NCBI GenBank assembly: GCA_900155495.1
Contig: FTLJ01000071.1
Location: forward strand, 1 to 64,000
From: Porogramme epimiltina
Taxonomy: Eukaryota; Basidiomycota; Agaricomycetes; Polyporales; Polyporaceae
DNA length: 64,000 nt
Direction of reading: 5' to 3'
Below the pieces are notes generated by a model. It was not told where the DNA came from. It did not search any database and worked only from the letters and a program-made list of their open reading frames with translations. The translations under genes were made by a program, and so were the position numbers. Shown here in pieces: positions 1 through 10,398 of the stretch (its first letter is position 1; every line of letters starts with the position of its first letter).

Positions 1-617
1 ACGGGCGCCTAAGTGGATGATGGCGGTATCAGATCAAGGAAGGACCCGTTGAGGTGGATTCGGGCTCCGCTTTCGTCGAGATTTGCCGTAGACCCGCAGA
101 ATCCTTACGGATAGTCATCCAATGCTCCAGAGCAAGTCGAGTCTAGCCACAGGTCGGTGAAGTTCTGTGAAAGGCGTCCGACTGGACGCGTATAGACAAG
201 GCTGGGTCTTTTAGTCCGCGGAGAGTGAGGATCTAGAGTTAGTAAAATGCATTAATGGAATGGACGGTACATCCCAGGAGCTAGAATAGTAGGCATGCAA
301 TAAGTAGAGCACCCACGAATTGCGAACCCTTTGGGCTCCCGTCAGCCAGCCATACAATGTTTGACGAAATCATGGAAGCGTGACGAGATTCGTCTATGTT
401 AGCACTGAGTACTGAGCAGCCATTCGCTGTATGCTGTCAAGCTCGATCGAATTCAATCCCCGCGTCTGCTGTCTGAGAAGTGTACGCATACGGAGATTGC
501 TGAGGAAAGGGTTCAAACCATCTCCCGCACGTTCTAGTGCGCTCCAACCGAACGGAACACGCGTCACTCATCCTCTGTTTTCCCCTTCTCCGTTTTCCTC
601 TTTTCGTTATTCTCAAC
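1..617. other. No gene seen at left edge
   Basis: I see no coding region with recognisable motifs here. Short open frames exist on both strands but none resembles a known family or shows consistent splice sites. The stretch lies downstream of the first P450 (minus strand) and to the left of the first copy of a 0.5-kb dispersed block. Confidence 0.5.
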
Positions 618-1133
618 GCTCACTCCGCGATGTATAGTTCGAAACGCTAGGTAGCATCGCATCTCTCCCTTTTGACGTATCCACCACCCGCTACTCGCTT
701 GAGCAAACAATTCCCATGGCTCCGACACGGCGCCATCAACACCACTGTGGTTTAGTACGTACCCGTATATCCAGCTCGGCCACGCAGACCCAGATTTCTG
801 ATTTGAATCCCCAACACGCTGGTACCCAGCAACCGTGGCGCAAGCCATCCCACTTGGCGGCTCACCCTGCGCTGCGTAAGAGTCCTGCGCCTGCCGGGTC
901 CAACCCAGTCTCCCCACCCTAAGCACTGGATGCATTCGTACATCCGCGCGCTCTCCGTGCCTCGCACCTCCGCGCAACCGACGAGGGCTGGACATCGAGA
1001 ATTCGAATGATGGGGTGGCTCTGGACGAGTGGCGTAGCGCCGCTTGAAATCTGGTGGGCTTCTTTGAGGCACAGTTTGATCGGGGAGGTCGGCGCTTGAA
1101 CTCGCTTGCGTTAATCGAATTGCCGACACGAAG
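618..1133. repeat. Dispersed block, copy 1
   Basis: About 515 bp nearly identical to 6676-7191, in the same orientation. Both begin at a GCTCACTCC-type sequence and end just after AATTGCCGAC. Copy 2 holds a short plus-strand frame starting MAPTPTPSTPL; in copy 1 that frame is shifted by a one-base difference. A long minus-strand open frame also runs through both copies but matches no family I know. Copy 1 lies beside the 3' end of the first P450, and copy 2 directly follows the broken CCT3 copy. The block thus seems to mark the borders of the segmental duplication. Confidence 0.75.
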
Positions 1134-1421
1134 GATCCGGAAGAACTCCAAGCATACCCTGTCAGCTGCAGCGCGCGCACTGTTCGCTGTCCCTATAGTC
1201 GGACTGCAGCCTCATTGGGTCCAGGCGTCTGAACAACGTGTTTCCGAAGAACTTGTCCATGATTTGTGGTAAAGTTACCCAATCGCGACTGCATACAACC
1301 AGCCCTTGAGTAGTAGTAGCAGGGGTGCGTGCCTCCCTTATACAGAGCAACCATTCTCCAAGATCCCCCCATCACCGATAACGACATAACGACATGCCTC
1401 CGAAGAACGTATACAGCTCAA

Positions 1422-3879
1422 CTACTGGGCCCAAGAAACACGGAGAGGCATGGCTGAGACTTCCCCGCCGTTCTTGTCTTGAACGAAGGGCACCATGACT
1501 CCTGCAGGTGCGCGCGTAACACGAAGGTTATCCTCGGGAAGTGCAAACTCGAACTTCTCCAGGAGCTCGGCGGAAGCGGCTTGGAGTTGGTACAACCTGA
1601 GCGCCGAAACGTAAGTATATGTGACCTGAGGACTTGAGCGGAGTATCGCATGCTTACGCGAAACGCCATCTAGTAGGGAGAATCCGGGAAGTTAACTCAG
1701 GGCCACGCACGCATGTATCAATGTAGTACTCACCCGATGCAAGCACGGAGTCCGGCGGCTGTAACGAAGGGTGAGTATACGTCCCAGGATACGCGCACAG
1801 GATAAGGATGCTCACAGAAAGTTAACCTGCGACAAGCGGAAAGATCTCAAAACCCATATTAGGAGGTACAGGTCAATGCACTCACAGATTGGCATACACT
1901 CCAACCTTGACCTGCTTCTCGGACTCGGGCTTGAGGAACCGCTCAGGGTTCCAGGTATCCGCGTCTTTGCCCCAGACGTGCGGGAGACTAAATCGTATTC
2001 CGTGAGCACCCTACCCATCAGCGACATAAATAACACAACGCACCGGTTGTATCCACAGATCGACATCAAGATGGGCTGTCCGGCCGAGACGGGTAGTTCG
2101 GTGATGACTTCTCCGTCCTTGCCGATAACCGGGTCCGAGAGAGGGATGATGTCATCCTTCGCAGCGACACGTTGGAGGTGGTAGGCAATCGGGTGGAACC
2201 GAAGGGTTTCCTATAGGGAAAAGGTACTTGGGCATAGATCGTCGCAGCAGCGGAGAACTGGATATACCTTAATCGCGGCGAGGACGACCTTCATCCCATC
2301 CAGATCGTCCATCGTGAACATACCGTCCCCACGTGAAGTAACCCGGGCCCGTGTTGCCCGAATTTCTTCGCGCATGCGCGCCTGGTATTCTGGGCGTTTG
2401 GAGAGCTCGTAGAGCATCCACGTCAGCGTGCTGGACGTCGTCTCGTGCCCGGCCGCGGTGAGGTTATGCATCTGAGCTAGAACTTCACCCTCGCTGAGGC
2501 GAGTACGTGCAGTCTCCGATGTATTAGCTTTGACTGGAAATTTAAATATCGAGCCTGTGGTTGAGCGCCGAAGGTCTATCTGGAAGATGCGTTCAAGAAT
2601 ACTTACTGAGCACGCTCATGACATCTCGCTTCTCCTCGCGAGAGCCGTCCCAATCCTCTGCGCTCGCTTTGTAAAGAGGGCGCCCCACCTCCTCAAACAA
2701 CGCGTTCAGCCTGCGAAGGCGACCATATAGGGCCGTCGGGGTGTATTTCATCAGATTGAGAAGGGCAGCAGGAAGGTATGGCCACGTGGCGCGCCACAAT
2801 AGAGTGCCAGCGCTGGGGTATAGCCCAGTATCCTTGCTAGATGAGATTTTATATTCAGTGTCTGAGGAGTAACTGCTGATGGATGTGCGAGGGCTCACAA
2901 AACGGTGCTGTACTCTCGTGCGAGCGGACTGTTCATGTCGTCGAGGGCGTTGAAGTGGTAGTCGAATGAGGCTGTAAGAGCCATTTAGTCGGGGACCATA
3001 AGTGAACTCGGGAAATTCACGCGCCTTCGCCCACGATGTCGAGGGCAGAGCGCGCCAGCCACTTGTCTACGAGGATGACGGCATCTGACTCCCCGTTGAT
3101 CTCCGCTTTCCATTTCTCGACAACCTTGGCCCGATGTCAGCATAAATACAACCACCATAAGCAGCCAATAGCATATACCTTCCCAATCGTCCTTTGGAAG
3201 AGTGGGAGGAATTCCTTAAGCTGCTGCGCGCTGAACGCGGGGTTCATGACCTTGCGGTGGCGGTGGTGCGTCTCACCTATGGTAACAAGCATCAGCTTGG
3301 CCCTTAGAAGTACGAAAACGCTCTCACCTTCAGCCGCGAGAATACCTGGCCCTACCGAGAGGGAGGTGAAGTGGCTAACTTCTACCCGTTTAGGATAGTT
3401 GTACCCCGACTTGTGCAAGATGTGTTGCATGGCCTGAGAGAACGTTAATATCCAACCCCCAGGAGCACGAGAGTTGGGAGGTGCCTAAGCGAACCTTCGG
3501 ATCGGCGGTCATGATCTCCTCCACCTACACCCAACCCAGCGTCCGCAACACGAGTTTAGAGAGCATGATGCATCGAATTGAGAACAATGCGCACCCCGAA
3601 ATAACTGTGAATACGCCAGGTGGAACCATACTTGCGCATCCACTGGAAGTCCAAAGCACCGACCTCCTTCTGGTGCCAGATTTGATACTCATTGCCTGTA
3701 CATGTGGTCAGATAACCCTTATGGGTATGGGACGCGACTACGTTCAACGACTCACCGAACAATTTCGATGCTGCTTCCGGACCACGGAGGTTGGCGAGAT
3801 GCTTGCCACGCAACACATTGCGGACGAAGGCCACAAGAGCCACGGCGGCGCATACGAGGACAACAGAGAGGACAGTCAT
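1422..3879 (-). CDS. Cytochrome P450 (family 1, copy A)
   Basis: Microsomal haem-thiolate monooxygenase; substrate unknown. Start ATG is at 3877-3879, before a hydrophobic anchor (MTVLSVVLV...). In order come LRGPEAASKLFG, an HRHRKVMNPAFS segment, the I-helix AGHETTSSTLTW, the K-helix ETLRFHP, an SICGYNR block, WNPERF and the haem loop FSAGLRACIG. The C-terminus ends PLRVSWAQ at the TAG at 1422-1424. The haem region is split over three tiny exons of 11 nt (1816-1826), 25 nt (1734-1758) and 12 nt (1658-1669), which join in frame as LTF-SAGLRACIG-WRFA. Nearly the same gene, with flanks, recurs at 10.4-12.8 kb. I see no broken motif. The family resembles agaricomycete P450s with MNPAFS and ETLRFHP signatures; I do not assign a CYP number. 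Confidence 0.9.
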
Positions 3880-3950
3880 GGCGGCGGACACAGGTGTAGA
3901 GGTAAGCTACTGAGATGTGGGCGGTGGGGAGCGACCGCGAGTGCCTCCCC

Positions 3951-3958
3951 TATTTATG
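3951..3958 (-). promoter_or_regulatory. TATA-like element of P450 copy A
   Basis: CATAAATA on the minus strand, about 72 nt before the ATG at 3879. The same element lies at the same distance before copy B (12900-12907). Confidence 0.5.
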
Positions 3959-4596
3959 AGATACTTCAGCCCATGCCTTCGGGGGATGACTGCAAGCGTT
4001 GTACGCACAGTTTCTCCGGTTGACCGGCGTGAGCCGACCTTCGGTGGGAGCGGGACTGCCACACATTGGTATTGTTGTATAGACATGCCGTTGGACAACG
4101 TAGGAAAACTTGGCGGAACGGCGGGCATATGAGTGCGGTGAAGGCCTTCAATAGAAGTCCACGCAACGGTAGATGACGCCCCGGGTCGGGTGCGGCAGCC
4201 GCGATGTCTGAAAAGAACTTACGTCCGCGCACACTCTTGACGTAACGTTGGATGTGGTATCCTATTCCGGCGATACTGTGGTGATGGAAGACCATACCTA
4301 TCTCATGGTCCGATGAATTGTCTGAGATGCCGCAGCAGGTTGTCAACAAAAGATAGTGTTGGGGTTTAAGGGCAAAGACTTAGGCTCACCTCGCGTATGA
4401 ACCGGGCGTCAAAAGAACATCAGGACTGTAATGCGTGATAGGCTGCGAGCACCAAGCGAAGTCTTCCGTCGAATGTGCGGCATCGATTCCCTCAGTATCG
4501 AAGCCTCGCGTGGCGTGAGCATGCGATGCCGAGCCGGCTGCGAACTTCGAAAGACAACGGCAGCATCGTCAGGCAGGGTGGGTTAATAAAATGCCC

Positions 4597-5310
4597 GGGC
4601 CGACGTCGATCTCTGGAAGGATCTCCGCGCTTGCGACCTGTCCGAGGTCGTGAGGCTCAGACTCCGGGTACCCCACGGCCCCAGAGCGATCGTCTACTGC
4701 GTCCACCATGTCCCTTGGATCATCCGAGTTCGAGAGTACCGTTTACCGGGAATTGTGCAGGCTACCAGTGGATTTGTTGGGTGACCTGGTGAGTGTTTGC
4801 GCTAGCTGCATATCCCTGAAGCCGAAAAGGTGGCTGTTAGACACTCACCTTGCAGACTGTCGTGTTTAGGGAACACGGCGGGAACAACAGCACCAAGCTC
4901 GACGAGCTTCTCCGTCCCCAACCCTCGTCCGCCTCCAGACTCAAGAGCGAGACCACACCAATACCAATAGCCTCTTTGCGGCCGTGAGGAGCACAGAGAC
5001 GCGGTCCTCTAGGGGGCCATAGGGTACTCTCTGCACCTCCGTGACGTCGCGCCGGGGGGTCTGGAAGGTGTTAGTGACTATTCTGGGACCTAGGCAAAGC
5101 GCGGTGGCGGTGGGAGATAACTTGGTCGCACGGGAAGTGCAGGGTTGTCTGGCGGCTTCATCGAAACACCGTCTTGGGAGGGCGAGTTGGTGGGAAAGTA
5201 TTGCGCGGGTCCGGCTAGCGTGGGGTGGGGGCGTTTGGTAGTGGGCATCACAGGTTGGGCATTCGGGGGCTCGTTTTTAACCTTTTTTGAGGCTGGCGGA
5301 AATTCTGATG
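4597..5310 (+). pseudogene. Truncated F-box-type gene fragment 1
   Basis: Matches the 3' half of the intact F-box gene (about 9250-10000), including the DVDLxxDLRxCDL segment, the intron after DDL and the TWEGELV segment. It lacks the F-box and the acidic tract. After a matching stretch the frame shifts (following LRLRVPH) and later parts are rearranged, so no product is expected. It lies between P450 copy A and the broken CCT3 copy, exactly as fragment 2 lies between P450 copy B and intact CCT3. Confidence 0.8.
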
Positions 5311-5615
5311 ATTCGTTTGTCTCAATCCATGCGTTTCAAAGCACGTCGTCGAGCTGGAGGTGAGAGGGCCAGCACAGTAGGGTGGTTGGGGGTCTCGTGT
5401 GCAAAGATTGGTTGGTGCACATTGGTGGTCGGCGTTCAAGTTCAACGTTCAATGTTCAGTGCTCCCTGTCGGAATGGTTGTCGCGGATCACATTCACGTG
5501 CCCATACTTAGTGTAGACTGCCTTCATCTTCTGGGCGCTTGTGTGAGGATCCTCGCGTCTTGCGCGTTCCCCATCCCCACTCTACTCTCCCTTCATCCAC
5601 AGCCCTTCATCCAAG

Positions 5616-6658
5616 ATGCAAGTAGGACAGACACCTGTACTTGTCATGAGTACGTACTCAGTGCAGCTCAATTCAGCCGGCAACTCATAGGCCTTCTGTA
5701 GACACCGCGCCTGAAAGGCAATCAGGTCGAAAGCCCAGATCTCAAATATCACGGCGGCGAAGGTGCGCAACGCGTCCGAGGGTGAATCTTAGAGGTATTC
5801 TTACGTCAGTGTGGCTATGAAGACTGTAGCAGACGTGATCAGAACATGTCTGGGTCCAAAAGCCATGCTCAAGATGATTTTGGATCCGACAGTGGGCGGC
5901 ATTTGGTGCGTACACTTACTCTGCCTCCTCGGATGACCCGTTTTGAACGTGCCTTTTGCAGGCTGACGAACGATGGTAACGAGGTCCTACGAGAGATAGA
6001 TGTCGCGCATCCGGTTGCGAAGAACATGATCGAGTTGAGCAGGACACAGGACGAGGAGTGCGGGGACGGGGCGACGAGTGTAATCATCTTCGGTGAGTCC
6101 TTACCCGCGCCCTATGGATCCATTGTCCACAGCACCCTTCCTTATACCTACTCTCATCACGCAAACAGCGGGAGAAATCCTTGCGCAATCCCTCGCCCAG
6201 CTAGAACGCGACATCCACCCTGTTGTGATCATTTCTGCGTACAACAAGGCCCTCCCCGTTCCGCGCCGTTGCGGACGCGATGGAGGTCATTCCGCGTACA
6301 CTCGTTCAGAACAGCGGTGGAAACGCGATCCGCGCTCTTACGGAGCTCAGGGTGCGCACTTCATTCTCTGCCTAACTGCCGGACTTGGACGTTGACCCGA
6401 CCTTCCTGCAGGCCAAGCACACGAACGGCGAGCACTCGTGGGGCATCAACGACGAGACGGGCAAGATCATCGATATGAAGCAGTACGGGCTTTACGAGTC
6501 TGCGAGCATAAAGGTGCGTGCCTTCGCATGAGTCCTCCATCCCCGTGTTGATTTCGTCGCGACCAGGTACAAACGCTCAACACGGCGATCGAGGCCGCTC
6601 GCGTGCTGCTCCGTGTCGACGACGACGTGAAGGGGACGTGGAAGGACAAGGAGCAGGG
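5616..6658 (+). pseudogene. Broken CCT3 (TRiC gamma subunit) copy
   Basis: Co-linear with the intact gene at 14375-16468 from its ATG (5616) through exons 1-4 and part of exon 5. It then jumps near 6255 to the equivalent of 16018 in the intact gene. The missing piece is 1005 nt (15013-16017 of the intact copy), comprising one 91-nt intron and 914 coding bases, so the frame is lost. Exon 2 also has a one-base deletion near 5730 (61 instead of 62 nt), and three bases are added in the DPMGG segment. The 3' end lacks the Gly-rich tail and stop and runs into the dispersed block. It cannot make a chaperonin subunit, since most of the intermediate and apical domains are gone. Confidence 0.93.
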
Positions 6659-6675
6659 TTTCTCGTCGTTGACAT

Positions 6676-7191
6676 CGCTCACTCCACGATGTACAGTTCG
6701 AAACGCTGGGTAGCATCGCATCTCTCCCTTCTGACGTATCCATCACCCGCTTGAGCAAACAATTCCCATGGCCCCGACACCGACGCCATCAACACCACTG
6801 TGGTTTAGCACATACCCGCACATCCAGCTCGGCCACAGCGACCCAGACTCTATCTAGTTTGTATCCCCCGCGTCAACGCGCTGGTACCCAGCAACCGTGG
6901 CGCAAGCCATCCCACTCGGCGGCTCGCCCTGCGCTGCGTAAGAGTCCTGCGCCTGCGGGGCCCGACATAATCTCCCCATCTTAAGCACTGGATGCACCCG
7001 CACATCCGCTCTCCGTGCCTCGCACCCCCGCGCAACCGACGAGGGCTGGATATGGAGAATTCGAATGATGTGGTGGCTCTGGACGAGTGGCGTGGCGCCG
7101 CTTGAAATCTGGTGGGCTTCTTTGAGGCACACTTTGATCGGGGAGGTCGGCGCTTGAACTCGCTTGCGCTAATCGAATTGCCGACGCGATG
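6676..7191. repeat. Dispersed block, copy 2
   Basis: Second copy of the block at 618-1133, about 515 bp, same orientation. The plus strand holds a 29-codon open frame from the ATG near 6769 to a TAG near 6855, preceded by CAATTCCC. No family is recognised. The copy directly follows the truncated CCT3 pseudogene. Confidence 0.75.
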
Positions 7192-7870
7192 GAAGAAGCA
7201 CGTCATGTCGTCCTGAGCCACTGCGCCAACGGTGTAAGTAGCTAGCTCCTCTCCTCCACTATGCTCCTCACCCATGTCCGGTTTCCACAGGGATTGGATG
7301 CATCCTGCTTTGGTACGCGCTATGACGTTATCCCGCGTCTCCAGGCCTCGTGTTTCCTCAAACCTCCCAAGTAATTCGCAGCAAGGCTCGCTATTTATGA
7401 CTCTACGTACAAGCGGCCCTCGATTGAGCCTACAGCAAACGATCTGGCTATCCGTTGCACTCCTTCGGGGGGGGGCTCATTGCCTAGCAATGCGACAACG
7501 TCTCGCAGATGTCGGGATTATCGTGCTGCTGCCAGTGGTCATTGTATCTACCGAATCTGACGTGCCGATCGCCGATGGCATTTCTGACCGGCAAAACTTA
7601 GAGGGACACTCACTTCGAGGAGGGCCTTGTTCGATAGCATAGACTTCACGTGTTTTCGCAAGAGCAGACACAGAATACAACGAGACGTGAGTGATCCCTC
7701 GTTGGCTTGACGAAACAACGAATACTCAGAACGCTCCCGAACGCCACCTCACCCACCAGGACCTACAAGTTTGGAGAGCAGCAACGTAGCGACCTTTTAC
7801 TGCGACCTGAAGTATATCATGTCTGCTCTGGGACCGAATCTCTCCAAACATTGCTCTCAAGTTCCTCACG
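7192..7870. other. Spacer before the F-box gene
   Basis: A 122-codon plus-strand frame (7274-7642) is open here but has no recognisable motif, odd composition and no similarity to its neighbours. I do not call it a gene. The last part should hold the promoter of the F-box gene; I see no clear TATA box. Confidence 0.4.
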
Positions 7871-10014
7871 ATGTGGCAGCAGCCCACATGTCCCATCACG
7901 CCACTCGCGCTTCCGGACCCTACCCACAGGCTCGTTCACGCGCCACTCCCCCGGACTAGCTTCTTCTACCGTCATGCTACGCCCCTCCTCCCTAAAGACC
8001 TGCTAGTCGAAGTCTCCCAATACCTTGCCTTTGGCGACACTGTGAACCTGGCGCTCACGTCTCGGGCGGTGTACGAGGCTGTCCCTCCGCGCGTGACGGA
8101 TGTGGAGTGCAAGACCCAGAAGGACGCGACGGCCCTATTCAAGTATATGCTCGATCCGCCCATGGACGAGCGGGCGCTGCAGCTCCTCTATCTCTACATC
8201 TATCCACGCGCCGTCGCATGTCGAAGTAAAGAAGAGGGAGGATCCACGGACCAAGGAGTAACAGGTGAGTCTGCGTTCAAGTACTTGTCGTAGCCGGACA
8301 TAGTAACATATTGCACTGCGCGCAGAAGATGAAACCTTCAACCAGAAATTCTTCCTAGTCCTCGAACGGGCGCAAAACCTTCGACGTTTGTACGTCGGGG
8401 ACTGGACGGTACTGGGCTTAACATGCGAGATGACCATCTCGTACACGCCGGTAGCGGATCTCGTGCATCTGGTGACCCTCGACCTAGCGCGTGTGCCAAC
8501 CGGAACGCTTTCGGCGGACGACCTCGCGATGCGCACGTACCCGCCCAACGTCGAGACTGTCAGGTGGATCGGGTGGCAGACGTTCGATATGGTGCGGAAC
8601 CCGACCTTTGCGGAGGTCATCTCCGGGTTCCGGATTCTCCAGCACATCCGCGCGTTCTGGATGGTCAACTTGCGCGACAGCCTGGTGGGCGACGACGAGG
8701 TCGTGGCGATGGAAACGCCGCTGAACACGCGCAACGCGAGGATTCGGGAACTCGTCCTCGCATACACGACTCTGCGCGGGGTGTCTCCCGCCATGCTGGC
8801 CGACATGTTACCGAATCTGCGCTCGCTCACTTTGGTGGGGTGCTGGGTGTGCCTGCCAGGTCCCGTTCGCGACTGTGAGGGCGACAATAAGGATGAAGAT
8901 GAAGAGGACGATGACGACGACGATGACGAAGAGGATGACGATGAAGTGGTGGTATATTACAGCAAAGAAGATTACGGCCAAGAGGAAGAGCATTCCGAAC
9001 AAGAGGAGTATTACGATGAAGACGAGGATGTTGACGAGGTCGAGTACGACGGCGAGGATGAGGATGATGGCGAGGATGATGACGACAGCGAGGACGACAG
9101 CGAGGACGACGATGATAGCGAAGGGGGGGGTGGGGACAGCGAAGGCCGGCCATTCTCTCTGCACCTCCTCACGGTGCAGGATGCGCGGAATTGCTGTCCA
9201 GAACCACTGCCGTGGGATGTCGAGACGCTGTTCTACATCTCCCCGGAGGACAACACCAACGTCGATCTCCGGGAGGACCTCCGTGTCTGCGACCTTTGTA
9301 GGCTTGTCGGGCTCAGACTCCGAGTGCCCCATTCTGCTGAAGAAGTGTTTCAAGCCATCGTCCGCTCTGTCCGCAACGTCGTCTGGGTCGAGTTTGAGAG
9401 TACCGTTTATCGGGAATGGGGCTGGCCGGACCTGTTGGACGACCTGGTGAGTGTCTGCGCTGATTACGCATCCCAGAAGCCTGGAATGTTGCTGATATAC
9501 ACGACCTCTGCAGGCCGTTTTGTTAAGGCGATACCACGGAATTTACGGCACGAAGCTCGACAAGCTTCTCTGTTTCTCCGTCCTCGTCTCTTGCGGACCT
9601 CCAGAAGAGGGTGACCTCTCTGATCCCAACAGCCTCTCCCCCTTCGCGGAAAGCGAGGAAAAGAAGAGCCAAGCGTTCCTTCGGGCGGTCGCGAACTACT
9701 CTCCGCGTCTCCGCTACATCGCGGTGGGAGTCCTGGAAGACGACATGTCGTACCGATGGGAAGATGATTATTCTGGGACTGAAGCGCGCTGGCGGTGGTG
9801 GAAGGTCGTGCGGGACGGGTGGGGTCGTCCGACAAGCATCGTCGAGATACCAACTTGGGAGGGCGAGTTGGTGAGGACGTTCTTGCGCGAGTCCAGCCGG
9901 GGGAAGGTTGAGAACTTCGATGGTGAGTGTCGAAACATCACAAGCTGTGGAGATAACGTGTTCCTTCTTGCTTGAATGGCAGGGATGTCTGATGCATTTC
10001 TTTATCACAACTAG
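7871..10014 (+). CDS. F-box protein with long acidic tract
   Basis: Probable substrate-recognition subunit of an SCF ubiquitin ligase, binding Skp1 through the F-box. Exons 7871-8264, 8326-9446, 9514-9922 and 9983-10014 join in frame to 651 aa. Residues about 38-75 fit an F-box (LLPKDLLVEVSQYLAFGD, then LALTSRAVYEAV). The middle resembles the leucine-rich substrate half of agaricomycete F-box proteins. About 80 residues encoded at 8876-9150 are almost all Asp and Glu with a few Tyr and Ser. The C-terminal half carries VCDLCRLVGLRLRV and TWEGELV. If the last intron is retained, the protein ends a few residues differently at 9975. Two truncated copies of its 3' half lie at 4.6 and 13.5 kb. Substrate unknown. 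Confidence 0.85.
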
Positions 10015-10398
10015 CACGGTTTAAAGCACACCGTTGACCAGGAGGCGAGAGAAGACTAGCGGGGCAAGGTGAAGGGTGGATCTCGTGTGCTAGGAGCAGT
10101 GATGTACATTAGTGGTCGGGATTTAATGCTTGCCGCCAGAATGGCATTCGCGGACAATATTTACATGTATCCAGTAAAGAATATGCTCCAGACATCTGAA
10201 CCTCGTATTTCCGAAGACCTCGCCAATGAGTCACGTATGTAGCTAGTGCAAGGGGCCCTAACTCATTTCATGATTGACACAGCCAGGATGTATACATCTT
10301 TCTGAGGGACCTTCATACAGGGGCTGGCACTCAACAAGAAAATCCTCATCACGGAGAGCGACATGACAGCGCGACTTCCATCTATGTGTGCAGAGCGA
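10015..10398. other. Convergent spacer, F-box gene and P450 copy B
   Basis: The 384 bp between the stop of the F-box gene and the stop of the minus-strand P450. It should hold both 3' ends. I see no further gene. Confidence 0.5.

Noticed and set aside
564..1151. 195-codon minus-strand frame in dispersed block copy 1
   Set aside because: The copy at 6.7-7.2 kb breaks and shifts the same frame, and the composition is unlike a conserved protein. Treated as repeat DNA.
7274..7642. 122-codon plus-strand frame before the F-box gene
   Set aside because: No motif, no splice-supported extension, and atypical composition; not supported as a gene.
8808..9353. 181-codon minus-strand frame with hydrophobic stretches
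   Set aside because: It is the reverse complement of the Asp/Glu tract of the F-box gene; GAT/GAC repeats read backwards give Ile and Val runs that mimic membrane segments.
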